Source of the DNA: Gammaproteobacteria bacterium
Lineage (GTDB): Bacteria; Pseudomonadota; Gammaproteobacteria; Steroidobacterales; GCA-2729495
Assembly: GCA_030426355.1 (NCBI GenBank)
Contig: JAUHYQ010000002.1
Coordinates: forward strand, 186,001 to 250,000
Length of the DNA stretch: 64,000 nt
Reading direction: 5' to 3'
The position numbers were made by a program, and so were the translations under genes. The notes beneath the pieces were generated by a model, which did no database searches, was not told the origin of the DNA, and saw only the letters and a program-made list of their open reading frames with translations. This document shows positions 16,783-24,382 of this stretch, one piece after another (within the stretch, counting starts at the first letter, position 1; each line of letters opens with the position of its first letter).

Positions 16783-17493
16783 ATGAGCGCGCCAAGCCAA
16801 CAGCCAACCAAGCAGTCATCGGCAACAGCTTCATCGGCAAGTTCTGGCTCTGCCGAACGCCGGGTCAATCTGCTGCGTGAACCCGCCGAAACTGCTCCGG
16901 CGCGGTGCCTCATGTACGCAATATTTTCAGATATCGTGGCATCGCCTTTCGATACTGATGCCGTTGTCGCGCGCGATGCGATTCAGTTTAGTGAAATCAG
17001 GCTGCCTTACACGCTGGCTAACCCTGATGAGTACGTGAATGCGTGGCGTGATCGCGATATTGGTGCATTGAAAACCGAGTACAGCGGGCTGTTTGAAGTG
17101 GGCAGCGACGGCCCCCCGGTGCCAATACGCGAAGATTTACATCGCAACCAGCCTGCCGGCGTGCGTGAAGACATCGTGCGTTTTTACGACTATTTCGGTT
17201 ATGGACTTGCCGAAAAGTTTGCCTGGGCGCCGGACCATTTGTCTGTTGAGCTCGAATTCATGCACTTTTTGGCGTACAAGGAGTCGGAGTGCGATGTTGA
17301 CCATGCCGTTTCCTTTCAGCTTGCGCAACTTGATTTTGCCGAACGTCATCTCGTTGTCTGGGTGTCGGAGTTGGCTCAGCGAATCGTGGATCGCCAGCCG
17401 GAAGCCTTATATGCCAAATTGGTAGCCTCTTTGAGTGAGTTCGTCGTAAAGGATTTTGAATGGCAGCGCTCAACCATTGAGCTAACACAGTAA
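16783..17493 (+). CDS. TorD/DmsD-family molybdoenzyme chaperone
   Basis: A 236-residue all-helical protein of the TorD family, cytoplasmic chaperones that bind a molybdoenzyme apoprotein and help insert bis-MGD. Diagnostic parts are the EYSGLFEVG motif near residue 99, PVPIRED near 112 and APDHLSVELEFM near 149-160, the family's conserved PDHxxxELxFM block. The first 25 residues are a Ser/Ala-rich low-complexity leader. RBS AAAGGA precedes the ATG. It lies 2.3 kb from the transhydroxylase-like genes and is the only molybdoenzyme chaperone in view, so that enzyme is the likely client. Since the client lacks a Tat signal, cofactor insertion rather than export proofreading is the probable job. 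Confidence 0.85.
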   Translation: MSAPSQQPTKQSSATASSASSGSAERRVNLLREPAETAPARCLMYAIFSDIVASPFDTDAVVARDAIQFSEIRLPYTLANPDEYVNAWRDRDIGALKTEYSGLFEVGSDGPPVPIREDLHRNQPAGVREDIVRFYDYFGYGLAEKFAWAPDHLSVELEFMHFLAYKESECDVDHAVSFQLAQLDFAERHLVVWVSELAQRIVDRQPEALYAKLVASLSEFVVKDFEWQRSTIELTQ

Positions 17494-17530
17494 GTCGACA
17501 AATTCGTTGAGATGGAATAGGCGAGGATTC

Positions 17531-18874
17531 ATGCAGCAAACAGAACAAACCGCAGTTAGTGGCGCACCTTCATGGCCAAATCCAGTGATCGCCTGGTTCG
17601 GTGTTGCCGTTCTGGTCCTTGCGTTTGTATTCTCGATTGCTGATCGCATAATCATCGGGCTCCTGGTTGATCCGATCATGGCCGATCTCGGGCTGAGTGA
17701 TACCGATATGGGCCTTATGATGGGCCTCTATTTCGCCCTGTTTTATGCCTTGATGGGATTGCCTATTGGCAGGATGGCAGACAAGTTCAGCCGTCGAACC
17801 ATTATTGGCTGCGGCATTTTTCTCTGGAGCATCATGACCGCACTGTGCGGGCTGGCGCGCTCCTTCTGGGAGCTTTTTCTTGCCCGGGTCGGTGTGGGCG
17901 TAGGCCAGGCGACCTTGTCTCCCGCCGCATACTCAATGATCGCGGACTATTTTCCGCGTGAGAAGCTGGGCCGCGCGCTCGGTGTCTACCAGTCAGGTGC
18001 ATTCTTCGGGGTGGGGCTGGCGCTTATTTTCGGCGGGCTCGCCATTCGATTTGCGGCGACGTCCGACGATATCAGCCTGCCGCTGGTGGGTGTTATAGCG
18101 CCATGGCAACTGGCGTTTATTGCGGTCGGCTTGCCCGGCGTGCTGGTGGCCGCGATGATGTTTTTGGTGCGGGAGCCAGTGCGGCAGGGCGTTCTGCCGG
18201 CGCAGGCCGATGAAATCAGTTTGGGCCAGGCCGTGGATTTCGCCTGGTCACGCAAGCGAGTATTTCTGGCGCATTACACCGGTTTTGCGTTGCTGGCCTT
18301 GCCGATGACAACGCTGGCGACCTGGGTGCCAACCTATTTCATCCGTGTGGTGGGGCTTACGCCGCCTGAGACCGGTTTGCAGCTCGGCCTTATTGTGCTG
18401 ATTTGTTCGCCGATAGGCGTGATCAGCGGCGGGTGGCTGGCCGACACGCTGTTAAAGAACGGCCGCAAAGACGCGCCGTTGCGTGTCGCGGTAATGGCTG
18501 CGGTGTTCATGATTCCGTTGAGTGCGCTAGCCACCAGTATCAGCAGCCCTTCACTGGCGCTGCTGGTGGCTGCGCCGTTTGCATTTGGTGCCAGTATTTC
18601 GATGGGATTGGCGCCCACAGCCTTGCAGCTGGTCACACCCAATCGTTTGCGCGGGCAGATTTCGGCAGCATGGATGTTATTTCTGAATATCATCACCGCG
18701 GGCCTTGGCCCTACGGCAGTTGGTTGGATAAATGATTCAGTTTTCGGTGATCCGATGGCTGTGGGCATGTCTATTGCGGCAGTCAATACAGTTTCTGTTA
18801 TCGTCGGCGGCCTCATACTTTTTGTAACACTTAAACCTTTTCGTCTTGCTGTCGAACAGCAGGAAGCTCGTTAA
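17531..18874 (+). CDS. MFS transporter (447 aa), spinster-like
   Basis: A twelve-segment major facilitator carrier. IADRIIIGLLVDPIMADLGLSDTDMGLMMG and the loop LPIGRMADKFSRRTIIG (the MFS GxxxD/RR signature) are typical of the spinster-like and hexuronate/organic-anion MFS groups. GAGDA at 17522-17526 precedes the ATG at 17531, preferred over an earlier in-frame codon. It lies 37 bases after the TorD-like gene and 17 bases before the lipoprotein gene, so the three probably form an operon. Substrate unknown; an aromatic or other organic acid fits the neighbourhood. Confidence 0.86.
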   Translation: MQQTEQTAVSGAPSWPNPVIAWFGVAVLVLAFVFSIADRIIIGLLVDPIMADLGLSDTDMGLMMGLYFALFYALMGLPIGRMADKFSRRTIIGCGIFLWSIMTALCGLARSFWELFLARVGVGVGQATLSPAAYSMIADYFPREKLGRALGVYQSGAFFGVGLALIFGGLAIRFAATSDDISLPLVGVIAPWQLAFIAVGLPGVLVAAMMFLVREPVRQGVLPAQADEISLGQAVDFAWSRKRVFLAHYTGFALLALPMTTLATWVPTYFIRVVGLTPPETGLQLGLIVLICSPIGVISGGWLADTLLKNGRKDAPLRVAVMAAVFMIPLSALATSISSPSLALLVAAPFAFGASISMGLAPTALQLVTPNRLRGQISAAWMLFLNIITAGLGPTAVGWINDSVFGDPMAVGMSIAAVNTVSVIVGGLILFVTLKPFRLAVEQQEAR

Positions 18875-18891
18875 CACACTGGAGTTGTGCG

Positions 18892-19509
18892 ATGAAATTT
18901 CCCCGCTATTTAGTTGCCATTGTGCTTACAGGCGCATTGTTTATCGGTGCTTGCAGCCACGAAGGCGGTGGTTCGATTGCCGTGGTTGATTTGGGAAAGA
19001 TTGCGCGGGAGACGGGTCAGGACGAGGTCATTCGTCAGCGGGCCGAGGAAGGCCAGCTGGTATTGAACACACAGCTGCAACAATTGGCTGCAAAGCTTGA
19101 CGCCGATATCAACGCCGAACGGGAAAAGGCGGGATTGCAGCCAGGCATGGCGCCTACCCAAGACGATGCCCCCCGATTTCAGCAAATGAATGCGGACGCC
19201 CGACAGCAGCTCATGCAAGCGCAGCAGCAGGCGCAACAACAGGCGCAGCAGCTGCAGACTGATCTGGTAGTCGAATTCCGCGATGCACTCATGCCCATGG
19301 CAAGCGAGATCGCGCGTCAACAAGGGGCAAGCGTGATTCTGTCCAAAGACGCTTACGTATTCTGGGCAGCTGAGGCGGCTGATATTTCAGATGCCGTCAT
19401 CGCCGCGTGGATTGCCGAGAATGGCCCGTCCTCGGCAGCTGACCCGGCAGCCTCTGCCACTGCGCCGGCAGAAGAGCCGGCACCCGCCGCCGAGGGCGCT
19501 GCCGAATAA
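18892..19509 (+). CDS. OmpH/Skp-like periplasmic lipoprotein
   Basis: A 205-residue predicted lipoprotein. A signal peptide ends at a lipobox (LFIGAC, lipidated Cys21). A central charged, Gln-rich helical stretch (about residues 85-120, with repeated QAQQQAQQ) resembles the coiled-coil arms of Skp/OmpH chaperones, and IAVVDLGKIARE after the signal matches the OmpH core strand. The C-terminus is a low-complexity Ala/Pro/Glu tail. Skp proteins hold unfolded outer-membrane proteins in the periplasm but are usually soluble, so lipidation and the tail are atypical. It is the last gene of the torD-like group; its link to that group is unclear. Confidence 0.72.
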   Translation: MKFPRYLVAIVLTGALFIGACSHEGGGSIAVVDLGKIARETGQDEVIRQRAEEGQLVLNTQLQQLAAKLDADINAEREKAGLQPGMAPTQDDAPRFQQMNADARQQLMQAQQQAQQQAQQLQTDLVVEFRDALMPMASEIARQQGASVILSKDAYVFWAAEAADISDAVIAAWIAENGPSSAADPAASATAPAEEPAPAAEGAAE

Positions 19510-19532
19510 CGGATAGACTTGCCTGCGCCGGC

Positions 19533-20471
19533 TCAGGAGCAAATTCGGTCGATTTCATCCAGCTGCGCTGCGGTCAGCTCAACGTTGCCCGCCGCGACGT
19601 TCTGCACCAGTTGCTCGGGTTTGGTTACCCCTGCGATAACGGTTGCAACGTAAGGACGATTGGTCAGACCGCCGACCGCGAGATCAAGGATGCTGTGTCC
19701 GATGCTTTCCGCGTAGCCGATCAGTGCTTCAACTTTGTCCAATTTATCGTCGGTCTTGAAGGCACCGCCCCACTTAGCGAGGCGTGAGCCTTCCGGATCA
19801 TTTTGTCCTTTACGATACTTTCCGGTCAGCAAACCGCTTTCCAACGGGAAGTAAGGGATGATCGAAACGTTTGCCTTCTCTGCAACCGGAACCAGATCTT
19901 GCTCTATCCCGCGGGTCAGGAGGCTATACCAGTTTTGTGCCGATACGTATTTGCTTGTACCGATTTTATCGGCGACATCGAGGGACTCCTGTAATTGATC
20001 GCCCGTCATGTTTGAACAGCCGATGAAACGTACTTTGCCTTGCTGCACCAGTTCCTCAAGGGCGCGCAGTGTTTCTTCGGCTGGCGTGTTTACGTCCGGG
20101 AAGTGGTACTGATAGAGATCAAGATAGTCGGTGCCCAGATCTTTCAGGCTTTTTTCTACACACTCCATGATGTAGTTTCGGGTGCCGCCGCCCTCCACAC
20201 TGCCGCCACGGCCCCCCGATGCTGCGCCAAATTTGGTGGTCAGAACAATATCTTTACGTCGCGCACCGAGCGCTTTGCCGACGAATTGTTCCGATGTGCC
20301 AGGAGGTGCGCCGTAAATATTCGCTGTATCAAAGAAATTAACGCCCTGATCGAGCGCGGTATCAATAATGGCGGTCGTGGTGTCCTGATCGCACATGGAG
20401 CCGAACATCATGCAGCCAACCCCGACGACCGATACCTCCAGGTCGGAATGACCAAGTTTCTTATATTTCAT
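19533..20471 (-). CDS. Aldo/keto reductase
   Basis: A 312-residue NADPH-dependent (beta/alpha)8 oxidoreductase. The N-terminal KKLGHSDLEVSVVGVGCMMFG, catalytic Asp and Tyr in FFDTANIYGAPPGTSEQ, Lys in VLTTKFG and His in LYQYHFPD form the family's D-Y-K-H tetrad. The cofactor-binding C-terminus is present (TVIAGVTKPEQLVQNV). It is the last gene of the minus-strand operon with the dehydratase-type enzyme, TetR and MFS, and its start overlaps the MFS gene by 11 bases. Reduction of a carbonyl intermediate of that pathway is likely; the substrate is unknown. Confidence 0.92.
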   Translation of the reverse strand: MKYKKLGHSDLEVSVVGVGCMMFGSMCDQDTTTAIIDTALDQGVNFFDTANIYGAPPGTSEQFVGKALGARRKDIVLTTKFGAASGGRGGSVEGGGTRNYIMECVEKSLKDLGTDYLDLYQYHFPDVNTPAEETLRALEELVQQGKVRFIGCSNMTGDQLQESLDVADKIGTSKYVSAQNWYSLLTRGIEQDLVPVAEKANVSIIPYFPLESGLLTGKYRKGQNDPEGSRLAKWGGAFKTDDKLDKVEALIGYAESIGHSILDLAVGGLTNRPYVATVIAGVTKPEQLVQNVAAGNVELTAAQLDEIDRICS

Positions 20472-21867
20472 TTTTTTGAGTTTCCATGTTTGAAGTTTGC
20501 TGGGTTGAAGTGTGTTGCTTGGTTGGTAGTGCGTGTCGGGTGGTTAGCAGCAGCAGCGCGCCGGTCATTAAGACCAGATTCATAATGCCCATCATCAAGA
20601 ATGGCGCAGTGCGGCCCACGCCGTCAAAAAGCTGGCCACCCAGGCCCGTCGTCACCAGTATACCCAGACCGCCGAGCAGGCCGAAAACACCGACGATGGA
20701 CCCACGGTATTGTCCTCGTGCTTCCTGTCCGAGCAATGCTCCGACCGAGACGATTACGCTGGTTTCGCCCATCCCCAGGATCAGGCCCGCGCAAAGAGTT
20801 GATGAGCTGAGCGGATCTGTAAACAGTACCTTGAATACATCGCCCGGAGAATTGATCGGGCCGAATGGGTCGCCGACCATGCTCATCATGATGTAGCCAC
20901 TGCCGGCGATGGCGAGACCCAGCGCCACGGCTTGCAAACGCGTGAGCCAGTCAGAAATGAACCCCATGACGGGCGCCCACAGGAGCGCACATAACTGGAT
21001 GATGCCAAACATCGGCCCTGCGATTGCCAGTGCGGCGCCGGTCGACATGCCCCTGTCCAGCCCTTCCTGCACGAGCCAGAGGGAAAAGAAAGTGCCGATT
21101 ACGGCAAAATCGCCCCGGCCGATAAAGGCACCCCCATAGGCAATTGCCAGTCGAGGGTTTTTCATCCCGATCTTGATGCCCTGAAAAAACTGCTTCACGA
21201 CGGGATCCTTGGATCTTTCGCGGTTGCCGCCGCGAAAAAGCCACTTGTAGAGCACAACGCTCACAACCAGACAAATTGCCGCGATTGTCCAGAATGAATA
21301 TCGCCCTGCCTCGAGAGTGTTCGCGCCATTGCCCTGATAAAACAATGGCAATTTGGATAACAAGAACGACATCGCAAGTATGCCAAGCCCGTTGAACACG
21401 CTGGTGGCTCCCAGCCAGCGCCCCCGCGAGCGCTCCTGAATGTAATCTACAATGCAGGCGCTGAGCATGACTGCGACGCCTGCCACGCCAACGGCGAATA
21501 ACGCCCGTGCCGCATACAGTTGAGCCACGGAGGCCATCAGCGGGTAGATTGCATAAGCCACGGCGACAATAATGAAGCCGACTGCATACACGGGTGGCCT
21601 TCCGAATTTGTCCGACGTGGCCCCGACAAAACCGGCAAAGGCAATAAAAATCATTTCCTGAAATGCGTGCAGGTTGCCGGTAAGCGCGCCTTGTTCGCTC
21701 TCGGGGATCTTTAGCAGTTCATTCAATACATAGGGCTGCATAAAGCTCATAAAGCTGACCATGGCCATGGTGCCAAATGCGGCAAAGAACATGGTGCTAA
21801 GATTGATTCCGGTTACGCCAGGCGTAAACCACAGCGGCCCCAGCCGGAGCGTCTTCTCGTCATTCAT
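20461..21867 (-). CDS. MFS transporter of the dehydratase operon
   Basis: A 468-residue major facilitator protein with about twelve hydrophobic segments. GATSDKFGRPPVYAVGF carries the loop 2-3 signature and IQERSRGRWLGATSVFNGLG the loop before helix 5. A longer frame upstream overlaps tetR by 80 bases and has no sensible N-terminus; the ATG at 21867 starts 10 bases after the tetR stop and gives a normal MFS start (MNDEKTLRLGPLW). Its place in an operon with a TetR regulator suggests substrate-induced uptake or export for the same pathway. Confidence 0.86.
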   Translation of the reverse strand: MNDEKTLRLGPLWFTPGVTGINLSTMFFAAFGTMAMVSFMSFMQPYVLNELLKIPESEQGALTGNLHAFQEMIFIAFAGFVGATSDKFGRPPVYAVGFIIVAVAYAIYPLMASVAQLYAARALFAVGVAGVAVMLSACIVDYIQERSRGRWLGATSVFNGLGILAMSFLLSKLPLFYQGNGANTLEAGRYSFWTIAAICLVVSVVLYKWLFRGGNRERSKDPVVKQFFQGIKIGMKNPRLAIAYGGAFIGRGDFAVIGTFFSLWLVQEGLDRGMSTGAALAIAGPMFGIIQLCALLWAPVMGFISDWLTRLQAVALGLAIAGSGYIMMSMVGDPFGPINSPGDVFKVLFTDPLSSSTLCAGLILGMGETSVIVSVGALLGQEARGQYRGSIVGVFGLLGGLGILVTTGLGGQLFDGVGRTAPFLMMGIMNLVLMTGALLLLTTRHALPTKQHTSTQQTSNMETQKNEI

Positions 21868-21877
21868 GGGTCGATGG

Positions 21878-22573
21878 TTATCCCGTTTTGATTCGGTTAA
21901 GGGCTTCCTGAGTCGCTGCTGAAACCGGTGCCGCCATTGAGCCGGCAACGGCGTCAATAAGGTTATTCACAAACAGCGCCGCGTTAACGTCAAAGGTGTT
22001 GCCCGCCGATTGGCGCAACTTCTCACGATCTGCCAGCGAATGGATTATTTGCTCAAAGGCAAGGCCGAAACGCTGCCCTACCAATGGTTGAGGGACATCG
22101 TCATCGAGTGCCTGATGCAGCAGTCCGATCGTATCGGCCAGTCCGCCACTGTGTTCCTGCTGCCAAAGTTCTATCAGGTCAAGCTGCGGATGGCCCATGG
22201 CCTGAGCCATGAAGCGAATGTAGTTACCGCCGCTGTCGTCCGCATCAATCTCCGCAACGATGGGTTGCACAATGGCCTCCACCAGTGCCCGCACATCCTG
22301 TTCCCGTCCGTCAGCCTTCACTTGCTGCAATTGCGCAATACGACGCCGGTTTACGCTCTCCATGCGGTGCTGATAGATGGAAAGAATAAGCGCGCTTTTG
22401 GATCCGAAATGGTAGTGGGCAGCCGATGAGTTCTTCTGACCCGCTGCGACATTGATTTGTCGCAGCGATACACCGTCGATACCTGCTTCAGCAAACAGCT
22501 TTTCTGCCGCCAGAATAAGCTGGCGACGCGTGGTTTCGCGACTGGCACTCTGGTTCGCCGATGCGCTCGCCAT
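21878..22573 (-). CDS. TetR-family transcriptional regulator
   Basis: A 231-residue regulator. The N-terminal helix-turn-helix is visible at about residues 15-60 (RQLILAAEKLFAEAGIDGVSLRQIN, with HYHFGSKSALI as the recognition-helix end), followed by an all-helical ligand-binding domain. It lies 7 bases downstream of the dehydratase-type gene and upstream of the MFS and aldo/keto reductase genes, so it probably autoregulates the operon. A symmetric 30-bp motif upstream of the first gene (24188-24217) is the natural candidate operator. Confidence 0.92.
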   Translation of the reverse strand: MASASANQSASRETTRRQLILAAEKLFAEAGIDGVSLRQINVAAGQKNSSAAHYHFGSKSALILSIYQHRMESVNRRRIAQLQQVKADGREQDVRALVEAIVQPIVAEIDADDSGGNYIRFMAQAMGHPQLDLIELWQQEHSGGLADTIGLLHQALDDDVPQPLVGQRFGLAFEQIIHSLADREKLRQSAGNTFDVNAALFVNNLIDAVAGSMAAPVSAATQEALNRIKTG

Positions 22574-22580
22574 GCCTGAC

Positions 22581-24131
22581 TTAACTCAGTTCCGATGGCG
22601 GCCGGAATACACGGGCAAAGTACTCAGCCAGATCGGTGCTGATTTCTTCCGTCGTGGCGTTGCCAATACCCGCCAGGTTTTGCGCCAGCTGCTTTTTGAT
22701 GTCCAGCTGCATCTGACGGGCTATTTGGATACGCTGCGCCTGCGGTGAGCCGGCGCCGTGCATAGACTCGGTCAGGTAGCCAACGGCGTTGCGCCCCATG
22801 GTCATGTTCTCGATCAGCCGAAGGATGCGCATGCGATTTTCGGTTGATACGTCGTCACGGCCTTGCAGATATTTCTTAATCATGGGCCCGATTTCGGGGT
22901 GGTTATAGTCCTGTTCCGACGGCAGCGTTACCATCAAACCGCCGGCAAGATCCTGGGCAAGCCTGCCGATCTCGTAAGGCATGCGGGTGACGTGGTGTTT
23001 GCAAACATTGGCTATCATGTCATCGTTGATGTAATTGCCGGATGCGGTTTTGGTGGCCTGATAGCTGCTGGCAATGCCCGTGCTATAGATGGTTTCGTTG
23101 AGATGCGTCATCTCAACCAGTTTGTCTTTGATATGTGATGCTTTATCGGCGCCGTTGTATTCGGCAATCGTCGCCGCCGCGCCGATCAGCACGTCGCCCA
23201 CTCCGGACTTACATACATAGCTGCGGCGGTGATAACAGGTGAAGCGTTCGACCAGCATGGCAGCAAATTCATGTTCGCCATTCATGAATATGTATTCGTT
23301 CGGAATAAATACGTTATCGAGCACAATCATGGCTTCCTGACCCGCAAACTGCTGGTTGCCTGCATCCAGACCGTTGCCTTCCATGCTGCGCGTATCGCAC
23401 GATTGTCGGCCGTAAATGTAGGTTATGCCTGGCGCGTCGACCGGAAATGCGCCGACGATCGCGTAGTCCCTATCGGCCTCGCCCAGCCGTATGGTTGGCA
23501 TGATAACGATCCAGTGCGAGTTTACGCAGCCCGTCTGGTGTGCTTTTGCGCCACTGACGTAAACGCCATCCTCGGTGCGTTTAGTTACCCGCACATACAA
23601 GTCAGGGTCGCTTTGCTGGTGCGGCGCTTTACTGCGGTCGCCTTTAACGTCGGTCATTGCGCCGCCTATCACGTGTCCGGCCGACTGGCTCATCGCGACA
23701 AAGTTGTTGAAGCGTTCGTGGTAATTGCCGCCATGGGCAGCATCGATTTCGCAGGTTACGGAGTGCAGGGCATTAAAGGCATCCATCCCCACGCAGCGCT
23801 GAAAACAGGTACCGGTCAGTTGTCCCAGGCGGCGCTGCATTTTATTTTGCAGCACCAGGTCTTCCGGACTCTGGGCGATGTGCAGGAACCGGTTAACGCG
23901 CCCGCCCGTATAGGGCGATAGGGCCGTGGCCAGTTCCGGGTTGCTCTGCGCCAGATCGTAGGTCTTTGCGACGGCATTGATGGAAGGGCGGATGATCGGG
24001 TGATCAACCGGTTCAGCGATACGCTCTCCGAACAGGTATACCGCCAGGTTACGGCCACGAAGGCTGTCGATGTATTCTGCGCCGGTGCGGATCATCACCG
24101 GTGTAGTTGCGGAGGGGGCCTGATCGGGCAT
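22581..24131 (-). CDS. 4-hydroxybutyryl-CoA dehydratase-type enzyme (HpaB superfamily)
   Basis: A 516-residue flavoprotein of the 4-hydroxyphenylacetate 3-hydroxylase/acyl-CoA dehydrogenase superfamily. Unlike true HpaB monooxygenases it keeps the [4Fe-4S] ligands of 4-hydroxybutyryl-CoA dehydratase: Cys109 and Cys113 in TGTCFQRCVGMDA, and His301 and Cys307 in YHRRSYVCK. It also has Tyr305, Lys308 and Glu455, the last in TESMHGAGSPQAQRI, a hallmark block. These match, within two residues of spacing, Cys99/Cys103/His292/Cys299 and Tyr296/Lys300/Glu455 as I recall them. The known enzyme makes crotonyl-CoA through a ketyl radical and is oxygen sensitive. It heads an operon with TetR, MFS and aldo/keto reductase. 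The true substrate may be another 4-hydroxyacyl-CoA or a vinylacetyl-CoA-type isomerisation. Confidence 0.82.
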   Translation of the reverse strand: MPDQAPSATTPVMIRTGAEYIDSLRGRNLAVYLFGERIAEPVDHPIIRPSINAVAKTYDLAQSNPELATALSPYTGGRVNRFLHIAQSPEDLVLQNKMQRRLGQLTGTCFQRCVGMDAFNALHSVTCEIDAAHGGNYHERFNNFVAMSQSAGHVIGGAMTDVKGDRSKAPHQQSDPDLYVRVTKRTEDGVYVSGAKAHQTGCVNSHWIVIMPTIRLGEADRDYAIVGAFPVDAPGITYIYGRQSCDTRSMEGNGLDAGNQQFAGQEAMIVLDNVFIPNEYIFMNGEHEFAAMLVERFTCYHRRSYVCKSGVGDVLIGAAATIAEYNGADKASHIKDKLVEMTHLNETIYSTGIASSYQATKTASGNYINDDMIANVCKHHVTRMPYEIGRLAQDLAGGLMVTLPSEQDYNHPEIGPMIKKYLQGRDDVSTENRMRILRLIENMTMGRNAVGYLTESMHGAGSPQAQRIQIARQMQLDIKKQLAQNLAGIGNATTEEISTDLAEYFARVFRPPSELS

Positions 24132-24187
24132 ATCGGGTTGCTTCTGCCTGGTGGGTTATTACGGTGCAGTGGGCGCAAGTTTTGATT

Positions 24188-24217
24188 CACGTGATTTAAT
24201 CGCGATTCTAGCACGTG
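24188..24217. promoter_or_regulatory. 30-bp symmetric motif, candidate TetR operator
   Basis: CACGTG at 24188-24193 and again at 24212-24217 flank a perfect 10-bp palindrome AATCGCGATT (24198-24207). All three share one centre, between 24202 and 24203, with four-base spacers on each side. The motif begins 57 bases upstream of the dehydratase-type gene, where an operator for the operon's own TetR would be expected. No binding data are implied. Confidence 0.5.
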
Positions 24218-24314
24218 GGAAGCCCCGGATTAGCAATAACGGCTGTTAGCAGGTGGCAGGCCGTCCGGCATGCGGTTTCATTTGCTGCTGCCGGGGGAAA
24301 GGCAGCCCAACAAA

Positions 24315-24344
24315 AAAGCCCCGATCATGATGGATCGGGGCTTT
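24315..24344 (-). terminator. Intrinsic terminator of the TonB receptor gene
   Basis: A 12-base perfect stem (AAAGCCCCGATC at 24315-24326 with its complement at 24333-24344) encloses a 6-base loop. Read on the minus strand it ends in a T-run (complement of the A-tract at 24312-24317), 38 bases after the TonB receptor stop. It separates the receptor from the downstream dehydratase operon. Confidence 0.85.
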
Positions 24345-24382
24345 ATGCATGCAGGCAAATATTTTCTTTGTGCCGAGCGGAC

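Noticed and set aside
19200-19260. CAG/CAA-rich tract as a microsatellite
   Set aside because: It encodes the Gln/Ala-rich helical arm of the OmpH-like protein, with mixed codons, and is not a pure repeat.
22581-24131. Annotation as 4-hydroxyphenylacetate 3-monooxygenase
   Set aside because: The four Fe-S ligand residues and the MHGAGSPQAQRI block fit 4-hydroxybutyryl-CoA dehydratase better. The fold is shared, which is why the simpler label is tempting.
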